This document shows, in pieces, positions 7,003 through 14,706 of a DNA stretch of 64,000 bases (position 1 is the stretch's first letter; each line of letters opens with the position of its first letter). Made by a program: the position numbers and the translations under genes. This stretch comes from Brevibacterium sp. CBA3109 (lineage in GTDB: Bacteria > Actinomycetota > Actinomycetes > Actinomycetales > Brevibacteriaceae), in NCBI RefSeq assembly GCF_040256645.1, contig NZ_CP158281.1:2790001-2854000 (forward strand), written 5' to 3'. The notes beneath the pieces were generated by a model. That model was not told where the DNA came from. It did no database searches and saw only the letters and a program-made list of their open reading frames with translations.

Positions 7003-7929
7003 TCATTCCCGGTGCAACCAGGCCTCGTAGACCTCACGCTTGGACAGCCCGAACTGCTTCGCGACCTGCCCGGCAGCGTCTTTCGCACGCACTCCAGACT
7101 CCACGAGTTCACCGACGGCGTCGAGGTGATCCTCAGGGGCAGTCTCGACCGCAGTCGCTCCGGCGAGCACGAGGGTCAACTCCCCTCGCAGACCGTCAGC
7201 AGCACGGTCGCGCAACGAGGACACGGTCCCCCGCAGGGTCTCCTCATACGTCTTTGTGAGTTCGCGGCTGATGGCCATGGGCCGGTCGGGTCCGATCACG
7301 GCGAGGAAGTCGTCCATGGTGGAGGCGATGCGGTGCGGGCTTTCGAAGAACACCATGGTCCGCTTCTCACTGCGCAGCTCTTCGAGGAGGTTCTTTCGTG
7401 CCCCGGACTTGCGCGGCAGGAAGCCTTCGAAGCTGAACCGGTCGCTGGGCAGTCCCGAGACCGCGAGCGCCATGAGCACGGCAGAGGGCCCAGGCGTGGA
7501 GGTGATCGGTAGGCCTGCCTCAGCGCAAGCCTTGACAACGCGATACCCGGGGTCCGAAACCGCCGGCATACCCGCATCGCTGAGGAGGACAACCGTCTGA
7601 CCGGAGCGGATGAGTTCGACGAGCTCAGGCGCCCGAGACTGTTCGTTGTGGTCGAAGACGCTGATGACACGTTTGGTATGTGTCAGTTCCAGGCGCTGGG
7701 TCAGCGACAGGAAACGGCGAGTGTCCTCGGCTGCGATGACATCGGCTGAAGCGATGGCACGCTGCATGCGCTCACTGGCATCGCCGAGGTTGCCGATCGG
7801 AGTCCCAACCAGAATGAGTTGGCCCCCGGTTGAGACCGTGGCCGGGTCGGAGCCCGATGCGACCGGTGACGAGGCCACATCATCGGCAAGGAAGTCATCG
7901 TTGCCATCGTCGTCCGGGCTTCCGGACAT
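7003..7929 (-). CDS. rsmI: 16S rRNA (cytidine1402-2'-O)-methyltransferase RsmI
   Basis: From the ATG at 7929 the protein has 308 residues, close to the usual length. That start overlaps the stop of the DUF4190 gene (TGATG), so the two are coupled. The SAM-binding tetrapyrrole-methylase fold is clear: LVGTPIGNLGDAS (about residue 38), AAEDTRRFLSL, LLSDAGMPAVSDPGYRVV, and PGPSAVLMALAVSGLP. RELTKTYEE and a C-terminal helical part for rRNA binding follow. RsmI 2'-O-methylates C1402 of 16S rRNA in the ribosomal P site. In mycobacteria rsmI lies divergently next to the protein mannosyltransferase gene, as here, but DUF4190 genes are inserted between them. Confidence 0.93.
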   Translation of the reverse strand: MSGSPDDDGNDDFLADDVASSPVASGSDPATVSTGGQLILVGTPIGNLGDASERMQRAIASADVIAAEDTRRFLSLTQRLELTHTKRVISVFDHNEQSRAPELVELIRSGQTVVLLSDAGMPAVSDPGYRVVKACAEAGLPITSTPGPSAVLMALAVSGLPSDRFSFEGFLPRKSGARKNLLEELRSEKRTMVFFESPHRIASTMDDFLAVIGPDRPMAISRELTKTYEETLRGTVSSLRDRAADGLRGELTLVLAGATAVETAPEDHLDAVGELVESGVRAKDAAGQVAKQFGLSKREVYEAWLHRE

Positions 7930-8399
7930 CAACCGGCTGACCCCGCACCGACCATGGCGACTCCGAAGATGAGAACCATGATGCCGACATAGCCAACCCA
8001 GAAGAGGATCCACAGTGCAGTGCCGCCGTAGCCGACCCACAGTGCGGCTACGGCCAAGCCATCTCCGCGTTCTCCAGACTGCCGAATCTGTTTGCGGGCA
8101 ATATGGCCCATGATGATTCCGGCGATGCCTGCGAGGAAGATGCTGCTCATCACACCGAAGATCGAGGCGACGAGGGCAATGATCGACAGTGTGTTCGTGG
8201 GCGGCAACGGCTGGTAGCTGTACGCCGTTCCGGGGCCTCCGCCGGCATATTGGGTGCTGGAGCCGTATGCAGAGTTGGCTGGGTAGCTCGCGGCACCGTA
8301 GTTGGCTTGCGCGGGGTTGTATTCGCTGCCAGTCGCGGGGCCTGACTGCGGCTGCTGATAATACATGTCTGGATTGTTCCAGTTGTTCTGACTGCTCAT
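7929..8399 (-). CDS. DUF4190 membrane protein
   Basis: A 156-residue protein. The first 66 residues are low-complexity and rich in Gln, Pro, Tyr, Gly and Asn. A DUF4190 domain follows with two hydrophobic hairpins and the family signature IIMGHIARKQIRQSGERG between them. The N-terminal tail probably lies in the cytoplasm and the function of the domain is unknown. It is the first of three paralogous genes in a row and is translationally coupled to rsmI. Confidence 0.8.
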   Translation of the reverse strand: MSSQNNWNNPDMYYQQPQSGPATGSEYNPAQANYGAASYPANSAYGSSTQYAGGGPGTAYSYQPLPPTNTLSIIALVASIFGVMSSIFLAGIAGIIMGHIARKQIRQSGERGDGLAVAALWVGYGGTALWILFWVGYVGIMVLIFGVAMVGAGSAG

Positions 8400-8487
8400 G
8401 GCGCGATCTCCTTGCGTATGCCTACCACGGTACCGAGTCGTTCTCTATGACAAAAGGTGAGGTTGTTACAGATGTGTCTCAGTTCAG

Positions 8488-8916
8488 TCAGGTGGCCGCT
8501 TCCGCAGCTGCAACCATCATGATGGCGAACACCGCGATCGCGAGATAAAGACCCCAGAAGAGGAGCCAGAATCCGACACCGAGGTACCCGACCCAGAGCG
8601 CTGTCAGTGCCATCGGGTCTCCGCGTTCGCCCCGCTGACGGATCTGTCTGCGGGCAATGTGGCCCATGACGATCCCAGCGATGCCAACGGGAACAAATGA
8701 TGTCATAAACCCGGCAAACGAAAGCACCATGCCGATGATCGCCACGGTGTTGGTCGGTGCAAGCGGCTGGTAGATGCACGGCACTGGGCCAGCGAGGGCA
8801 GGTTTGGCTCCATCTGCGATAGCCCTGGGATTGGCGGAATAACCTGAGTAGCCGCCGCAAGCCGAGTGGCGCGAAGGGCCGTTGCCGCCGGTGGAGGGAA
8901 GGTCCCGAGTGTACAT
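8488..8916 (-). CDS. DUF4190 membrane protein
   Basis: From the ATG at 8916 (AGGAG ten bases upstream) the protein has 142 residues; the frame is open to 9048, but the extra residues look unlike the paralogues. The DUF4190 core reads GIVMGHIARRQIRQRGERG with two hydrophobic hairpins, and is nearly identical in layout to the gene at 7929-8399. The low-complexity N-terminus is shorter and less Gln/Tyr-rich. The residues RSKPDMY just before the chosen start resemble NNPDMYY near the start of its neighbour. A longer original N-terminus may therefore have been altered by a frameshift. Confidence 0.7.
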   Translation of the reverse strand: MYTRDLPSTGGNGPSRHSACGGYSGYSANPRAIADGAKPALAGPVPCIYQPLAPTNTVAIIGMVLSFAGFMTSFVPVGIAGIVMGHIARRQIRQRGERGDPMALTALWVGYLGVGFWLLFWGLYLAIAVFAIMMVAAAEAAT

Positions 8917-9120
8917 GTCTGGCTTGCTCCTGTTGCTGCGGCTGTTCAGGGGGTGGTCCCTGGTGAAGGGACGTTCCCCTGCGTCTGCCACAACGCTATC
9001 GAGCCGCCCAGCTCCGAAAGGGACGATCGTGTTGCAATCCTGCACCACCGGTGTCAGGACGCCACCGGTGTCAGGTCAGAAAATGAAACCTCACAAGCCT
9101 GTCCTGCAGGAGTCGATCTC

Positions 9121-9738
9121 TCAGTAGCTCATCCCCGCAGCGAGGAATCCGAGTCCTAGAACGCCGATGACGATGACGATCATCAGCAAAGCAAAGCCGA
9201 TGCCGATATAGCCCATGACCAACCCGGCGGTCGCCTGGCCTCGACCGTCTTCGCCGGTCTTTCTGATCTGGCCGCGTGACACGTGGCCGAAGATGACCGC
9301 GAGGATCGGGGCGATCCATAGAAACATCGCCACGATTGAGAACAGTATGCCGATGATGGGGACCAGTGAGAGGAGGCTGCAGACCAAGCCTCCGGCGAGC
9401 CCGATGATGCCCATCCACATCGCCCAGCCCGACAGGGAGTTCACTGCTGGCCGCACCATCATCGTCGGCGCACCGTAGGTCACAGGCTGGCTGTATGCGC
9501 CCGGCTGACTGTAGCCATATGCGCCCGGCTGGCTGTACGCGTCCGGCTGACTATAGATCGCGGGGCCGGGCTGGGTCTGCTGATACTGGTTCGGATTCGA
9601 ATACTGGCCCTGGTCCTGATACTGGCCCGAGCCGTATCCCGGCTGAGGCTGCGACCCGCCGTATCCATTGTTGAACTGCTGGGATCCGACCTGCGGTGGA
9701 TCGCTCGGGCGATAGTTCGGGTTATAGGACACGCTCAT
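9121..9738 (-). CDS. DUF4190 membrane protein with Tyr/Gln/Pro-rich repeat tail
   Basis: From the ATG at 9738 (MSVSYNPNYR) the protein has 205 residues. The N-terminal 95 residues are made of Tyr-Ser-Gln-Pro-Gly-Ala-type repeats (YSQPGAYGYSQPGAYSQP), a low-complexity cytoplasmic tail. The membrane part has an additional hydrophobic segment compared with its two neighbours, then VIFGHVSRGQIRKTGEDGRG, the DUF4190 signature. It is the upstream gene of the leftward set and is divergent from the mannosyltransferase gene. The repeat tail may support clustering or partner binding at the membrane; this is only inference. Confidence 0.75.
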   Translation of the reverse strand: MSVSYNPNYRPSDPPQVGSQQFNNGYGGSQPQPGYGSGQYQDQGQYSNPNQYQQTQPGPAIYSQPDAYSQPGAYGYSQPGAYSQPVTYGAPTMMVRPAVNSLSGWAMWMGIIGLAGGLVCSLLSLVPIIGILFSIVAMFLWIAPILAVIFGHVSRGQIRKTGEDGRGQATAGLVMGYIGIGFALLMIVIVIGVLGLGFLAAGMSY

Positions 9739-9907
9739 CACCGTTTCATTCGTTTGCCGCCTGTTGAGGACTACCCTAGTCGTCCAGAAGGCCCGAAGGA
9801 CAATACGCCGACGTCTCATCACTCGCCGATCTCCCTTCGCATGCAAACGACTCACCCTGAGGATCAGATGGGAACAAGCGTCTCGTTCGACCTTAAACTT
9901 GACGATA

Positions 9908-11779
9908 ATGACTCAACCCGAAGATCCCCAGGCGCCGAGGCGGTCCACCGACCACACGGATGAGTCGACCGACCCCACACACTCCCGAACCGACCGCCCC
10001 TCGCCAACGACGACCGCGGCACCCACCAAACTCATCGCTCGGGAACGTCGCGCTCACCGGCGCGAATCGATCCGTGCCAAAGCCGCTGACATCCGGAGGC
10101 GCTCCTTCACCGCCGGAATGTGGGCGACTCGCGCACCGGTCTGGATGTGGCCTGCCCTGCTGATCATCACGGCGATCGGCGGCGTCCTCCGACTCTTCAA
10201 CTTGGGCTTCCCCCACCGCCTGATCTTCGACGAAACCTATTACGTCAAGGACGCCTACTCGGTCTTCAAGTTCGGCTACGAACGCTCCTGGCCGGAGAAC
10301 GCCGACGACTCCTTCAACGCCGGTGACCCGAGCGTCATCGAGTCGACCCCCGAATATGTCGTCCACCCGCCGTTGGGCAAATGGATCATCGGCGCCGGAG
10401 TCCACCTCTTCGGTGCCGATGACTCCTTCGGCTGGCGGTTCTCTGTGGCGATCGTGGGAACGCTGACGATCTTCCTCATGGGCTTCGTCGCGTGGAAGCT
10501 CTTCCGCTCCGCGTTCTTCGCCTGCGTCGCAGCCGGTCTGCTCTCGATCGACGGTGAGCACTTCGTGCATTCGCGCACGAGTCTGCTCGACATCGTCCTC
10601 ATGGCCTTCGTCCTCCTCGCCTTCACCTTCATCGTCCTCGACCGGGAGTTCGTGACGAAGCGACTGGAGAAATGGGCGAAGGCCCCACCACCCGCCAACG
10701 GTCCCCCCGCCGAGGCGGTCGCCGCCTCGACTGCTGAGTCGGCAGCCGACGCGCCCGCACCCGGAGCACCAGAACGGATTCGCGATCGTCGCCCATCGCG
10801 CAGCAAGGATCTGATCAACTTCGGGCCCCGCCTCGGCGTGCGTCCCTGGCTCATCGCCGCAGGCATCAGCCTGGGTTTGGCGATGGGAGTGAAGTGGTCG
10901 GGACTCTATGCCCTCGCCGCATTCGGGATCCTCGTCGTCGCCTGGGACGTGCATTCACGCCACCGTGCAGGCATCGTCCACCCCTGGCTCGGCATGCTCA
11001 TCCGCGACAGCATTCCTGCGTTCATCAAGTTGGTGCCCGTGGCCCTGCTGACCTACCTCGTCACCTGGACCGGGTGGATCCGCTCCGACGATGCCTGGGA
11101 CCGGCAATGGGCCTTCGACAACGCCGGCTGGTGGAGCGCCCTACCTGACTGGCTGCTGTGGCTGCCGTCTCTGGCCCACTATCACTACACGGCGTATTCG
11201 TTCCATGTCGGCCTCGATTCGGAACACCCCTACATGTCGAACCCGTGGGGTTGGATTCTCCAGTGGCGCCCGACCTCGTTCTACTACGAATCCCCTGATC
11301 AGGGAAGCATGGGCTGCGCCGTGGAGCACTGCTCCGCAGCGATCACCTCGGTCGGCAATCCCGTGATCTGGGGGCTGGCACCCATCGCCATCCTCGTCGC
11401 ACTGGTTGCTTGGATCATCCGCCGCGACGTCCGCGCCGGTGTCATCCTGGCCGGACTCGCCGCCACCTGGCTGCCGTGGTTCGCCTACCAGGAACGCACC
11501 ATCTTCACCTTCTACACGATCGTCATGGTGCCCTTCGTCGTCCTCGCATTCACCTACTGCCTCACACTCATCTGGGGCCGAGTCCCCAACTCCCGTGGCC
11601 CAATATTCGCCGGCCGCGGCACTCGAATCCCCTGGTCCCTGTTCGGCCGTCGGATGACCGTCGGGCTCATCCTCGTGGCCGCGATCATGGCCTTCGCCTA
11701 CTTCTGGCCGATCTACACAGGCGCTGTCATCCCGTTCGATGCCTGGAACAACCGCATGTGGAACGTCACCTGGCGCTGA
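9908..11779 (+). CDS. pmt: polyprenyl-phosphate-mannose protein mannosyltransferase (GT39)
   Basis: From the ATG at 9908 the protein has 623 residues. After a polar Thr/Pro/Arg-rich N-terminus of about 75 residues, many membrane helices follow. The first loop has the catalytic Asp-Glu pair in FDETYYVKDAYS (D108, E109), and HPPLGKW lies at about 153-159. Both are hallmarks of PMT/GT39 enzymes. A linker rich in Pro/Ala (about 255-295) separates two membrane parts. The enzyme transfers mannose from polyprenyl-phosphate-mannose to Ser/Thr of secreted proteins at the membrane. The place next to rsmI is conserved in mycobacteria and relatives. Confidence 0.92.
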   Translation: MTQPEDPQAPRRSTDHTDESTDPTHSRTDRPSPTTTAAPTKLIARERRAHRRESIRAKAADIRRRSFTAGMWATRAPVWMWPALLIITAIGGVLRLFNLGFPHRLIFDETYYVKDAYSVFKFGYERSWPENADDSFNAGDPSVIESTPEYVVHPPLGKWIIGAGVHLFGADDSFGWRFSVAIVGTLTIFLMGFVAWKLFRSAFFACVAAGLLSIDGEHFVHSRTSLLDIVLMAFVLLAFTFIVLDREFVTKRLEKWAKAPPPANGPPAEAVAASTAESAADAPAPGAPERIRDRRPSRSKDLINFGPRLGVRPWLIAAGISLGLAMGVKWSGLYALAAFGILVVAWDVHSRHRAGIVHPWLGMLIRDSIPAFIKLVPVALLTYLVTWTGWIRSDDAWDRQWAFDNAGWWSALPDWLLWLPSLAHYHYTAYSFHVGLDSEHPYMSNPWGWILQWRPTSFYYESPDQGSMGCAVEHCSAAITSVGNPVIWGLAPIAILVALVAWIIRRDVRAGVILAGLAATWLPWFAYQERTIFTFYTIVMVPFVVLAFTYCLTLIWGRVPNSRGPIFAGRGTRIPWSLFGRRMTVGLILVAAIMAFAYFWPIYTGAVIPFDAWNNRMWNVTWR

Positions 11780-11945
11780 CCACCCACAGGCACACCGACC
11801 TCACCTGACGCTGACCATTCAGCTCCATCACGGGTGACCACCCCCGCCCCACGGCACCTCGACATACACCCGCCACGAAGCCGTCGCCTCGGCGACATTG
11901 CTCGTTCATCTGGGGGCCACATGCCGTCGTTAGCGTCGAATCATT

Positions 11946-13337
11946 GTGAATGACCAATCGATTCTGACTCCCCCAGCCCCCGCCGAGAGCGCAGCACGGC
12001 CGCATCGGGCGGTGGCCATCATTCCCGCCCGGGGCGGCTCCAAGGGAATTCCGCTGAAGAACCTGCAGAAGGTCGCCGGCATCTCTCTTCTGGCACGCGC
12101 GATCAACGCGGCCAGGTCGACCCCGAGCATCGACCGCGTTGTCGTCTCGACCGACCACGAGGGCATCGCGGCTGAGGCGATCCGATCCGGCGCCGAGGTG
12201 TCCCACCGTCCCGCAGACATCGCCGGTGACACCGCGACCAGTGAGTCGGCGCTGATCTACACGCTGGCCAGCCTCGGCGAGGAATTCGACACCACCGTGT
12301 TCATGCAGTGCACCTCACCGTTCATCGACTCGGCCTCGATCGACAACGCGGTCGCAACCGTCCGTGACGGTGATGCCGATGTCGTGTTCTCCGCCGTCGA
12401 GGACCATTCGTTCCTGTGGCGCCTCGATGATGGCGCTACGGCAGTGGCCGTCGGTCACGAAGCCAGCTTCCGGCCCCGCCGCCAGGACCGGGCCAAGCAC
12501 TACAACGAGACCGGTGCGTTCTACGTCATGCGCACCGACGGTCTCCTCGAACATGAACACCGTTTCTTCGGTCGTGTCGCAATCGAAGAGGTCCCACCCG
12601 AACACGCCCGTGAAATCGACGACATGTCCGACCTGTCACTGGTCCGCGCGATCGCCTCCACACAGGAAACCGCGCAGGTCATCGACGTCGACGCCCTCGT
12701 CACCGACTTCGACGGAGTCCACACCGACGACGGTGCCTACGTCGACGAGGACGGCAACGAACAGGTCCGGATCCACCGCGGCGACGGCATGGGAGTCTCA
12801 CGCCTCGTGAGATCAGGGCTGCCTGTCATGATCCTGTCGAAGGAACGCAACCCAGTTGTCACTCGCAGGGCGGAGAAACTTCATGTGGACGTCACTCAGG
12901 GCGCCGACAATAAATCCCAGGTCCTGCGGTCGTGGATCGATGACCAGGGCCTTGACCCAGCCCGAGTGGCCTACGTCGGAAACGACATCAACGACCTCGA
13001 AGCCTTCGACGTCGTCGGCTGGCCCATCGCGGTTGCCGACGCCCATCCCAAGGTGCTCGCAGCGGCTCGAGTCGTCCTCGATCGGCCCGGAGGAAAGGGA
13101 GCGGTCCGCGAAGTCTGCGACCTCATTCCCGTGTCGAACCAGGCAACGCAGCAGCTGCCGACGCGAGCACTGGCATCGGTGCTGGGCTCCGATCCGTTCG
13201 GCTCCGCTGGCCACAACGAAGGCGCAGCAGCAGACGCACACCAGACACCCACTTACCGACCATCCATCCCGCAGCAACAGCCGTTGCTCACGAATCACGC
13301 AGAAGGTTTGCGTACCAATCGAAAGCAGGTTTCATGA
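11946..13337 (+). CDS. neuA: acylneuraminate cytidylyltransferase fused to a HAD phosphatase
   Basis: A 463-residue protein starting with GTG at 11946. The N-terminal half is a CMP-nonulosonate synthetase: IIPARGGSKGIPLKN (25-39), MQCTSPF (about 120-126) and NETGAFYV (about 187-194). Residues about 248-395 are a KdsC-like HAD domain: DFDGVHTDD (254-262), LSKE (298-301), NK (322-323) and VGNDIND (344-350). A poorly conserved tail follows. The same two-domain plan exists in vertebrate CMP-sialic acid synthetases. The enzyme activates a nine-carbon sugar acid with CTP, and the HAD part may remove a 9-phosphate, though this is not proven. Its stop overlaps the neuB start (ATGA). Confidence 0.9.
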   Translation: MNDQSILTPPAPAESAARPHRAVAIIPARGGSKGIPLKNLQKVAGISLLARAINAARSTPSIDRVVVSTDHEGIAAEAIRSGAEVSHRPADIAGDTATSESALIYTLASLGEEFDTTVFMQCTSPFIDSASIDNAVATVRDGDADVVFSAVEDHSFLWRLDDGATAVAVGHEASFRPRRQDRAKHYNETGAFYVMRTDGLLEHEHRFFGRVAIEEVPPEHAREIDDMSDLSLVRAIASTQETAQVIDVDALVTDFDGVHTDDGAYVDEDGNEQVRIHRGDGMGVSRLVRSGLPVMILSKERNPVVTRRAEKLHVDVTQGADNKSQVLRSWIDDQGLDPARVAYVGNDINDLEAFDVVGWPIAVADAHPKVLAAARVVLDRPGGKGAVREVCDLIPVSNQATQQLPTRALASVLGSDPFGSAGHNEGAAADAHQTPTYRPSIPQQQPLLTNHAEGLRTNRKQVS

Positions 13338-14221
13338 CTGATCTACTCGCCCCTGTGGCCATCGGCAACCACCTCGTCGGCCCGAATCAGCCCGTGTACA
13401 TGATCGGCGAAATCGGCATCAACCACAACGGCGACGTCGAGATCGCGAAGCAGCTCATGGATGTCGCCGTCACCGCCGGTGCCCAGGCTGTGAAGTTCCA
13501 GAAGCGCAACCCCGATGTGGCTGTGCCCGAACACCAGAAGTCCAAGATGCGCTCGACCCCATGGGGCGAGATGACCTACCTCGACTACAAGTGGCGCGTC
13601 GAATTCGGCAAGGACGAATATGCCGAGATCGACCGCTACGCCAAGGAAGTCGGTCTGCAGTGGTTCGCCTCCCCCTGGGACACTGACTCCGTGGACTTCC
13701 TCGAAAACGAGTTCGATGCGCTGACCTACAAGGTCGCCTCGGCCTCGCTGACGGACTTCGAACTCCTCCGGGCCATCGCCGCGACCGGCAAACCGGTCCT
13801 GTGCTCCTCGGGCATGTCCGACTGGGCCACGCTGGATGCAGCCGTCGAGGTCTTCGATCGCGACAAGCTGGTTCTCATGCACGCCACCTCGACCTACCCG
13901 CTGCCTCCCGAAGAGGTCAACCTCAAGGCCATCACCACCATGCGCGAGCGTTACGGCGTGAACGTGGGCTACTCCGGCCACGAGCTGGGCCTCGAGATCT
14001 CCTTCGCCGCCGCAGCACTGGGCGCAGTGACCATCGAACGCCACATCACCCTGGACTCCTCCATGTGGGGCTCGGACCAGTCCGCATCGATGGAGCCACG
14101 CGAGTTCACCTCACTCGTCAAGGGTGTACGCGTCCTCGAAACCGCCTTCGGCGACGGCGAAAAACGCGTCATGCCAGGCGAAGAGTCGAAGATCGATTCG
14201 CTCCGCAAGGTCAGCGTCTGA
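13334..14221 (+). CDS. neuB: N-acetylneuraminate synthase-type enzyme lacking the SAF domain
   Basis: A 295-residue NeuB-family TIM barrel: IGEIGINHNGD (about 24-34), AVKFQKRNP, SSGMSDWATL, MHATSTYPLP, GYSGHELG and IERHITLD. It condenses phosphoenolpyruvate with an N-acylmannosamine, mannose or their 6-phosphates to a nonulosonic acid. Usual NeuB proteins are about 340 residues with a C-terminal SAF (antifreeze-like) domain that helps cover the active site. Here the protein ends just after the barrel. It overlaps neuA by four bases. No NeuC-type epimerase lies in the window, so the substrate must come from elsewhere or the product is Kdn-like. The exact sugar is undetermined. Confidence 0.88.
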   Translation: MTDLLAPVAIGNHLVGPNQPVYMIGEIGINHNGDVEIAKQLMDVAVTAGAQAVKFQKRNPDVAVPEHQKSKMRSTPWGEMTYLDYKWRVEFGKDEYAEIDRYAKEVGLQWFASPWDTDSVDFLENEFDALTYKVASASLTDFELLRAIAATGKPVLCSSGMSDWATLDAAVEVFDRDKLVLMHATSTYPLPPEEVNLKAITTMRERYGVNVGYSGHELGLEISFAAAALGAVTIERHITLDSSMWGSDQSASMEPREFTSLVKGVRVLETAFGDGEKRVMPGEESKIDSLRKVSV

Positions 14222-14254
14222 CCTGATCGCGCTTTGACCTGAACAGCTGATCAC

Positions 14255-14285
14255 GGCCCCATCACCTCGCCGAGGTGGTGGGGCC
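14255..14285 (+). terminator. hairpin terminator after neuB
   Basis: GGCCCCATCACCTCG pairs with CGAGGTGGTGGGGCC with one G-T wobble, 35 bases after the neuB stop. No long T run follows. Confidence 0.6.
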
Positions 14286-14378
14286 GTTGTCGTGGTCGCA
14301 CGCCGAGGTGGTGGGACAGTTCCGAGATGATCGCCTCATTGCGTAATTACTGGGCCGCTCTATGTTCGGATTACGAAA

Positions 14379-14594
14379 TTAGGAACTGGCAGTGGTCGTC
14401 CGCCTTCGCCGTCTCTCACGACCAATAGCGACCACAATAGCGATGGCAGCTAGCAGCAATCCCGCGCACCACAGCCACACAGCATAGGGTGCAAACCACG
14501 GACTGGTTCCGACGACAGGCAAAAACGCCGCGACCATTAGCAGTATCAAAACGATATGTTTACGCAATGGGCTCCTCACAGTTGCGCTAGGCAT
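14379..14594 (-). CDS. small two-helix membrane protein
   Basis: A 71-residue protein with two hydrophobic segments (about residues 12-28 and 36-56) and a strongly basic tail (RERRRRR). A GAGGAG motif inside the predicted 5' end suggests that a TTG codon at about 14567 could be the true start, leaving it shorter. It lies alone between neuB and the leftward pyruvyl transferase gene. No family is recognised. Confidence 0.45.
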   Translation of the reverse strand: MPSATVRSPLRKHIVLILLMVAAFLPVVGTSPWFAPYAVWLWCAGLLLAAIAIVVAIGRERRRRRTTTASS

Positions 14595-14706
14595 TTGCCA
14601 ACATTCGTACCGTTCAGCGCATCAAACACAGCGACTCAGACCAGGCACCTTGCTCTCACCGTAACAGCCCACGCGACTCCCCATTCTCCACTGCATGCGC
14701 TTCTAT

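Noticed and set aside
9893..10954. Long open frame on the minus strand opposite the mannosyltransferase gene
   Set aside because: It lies fully antisense to pmt, has low-complexity Asp/Glu/Gly-rich content typical of shadows of GC-rich genes, and has no family features.
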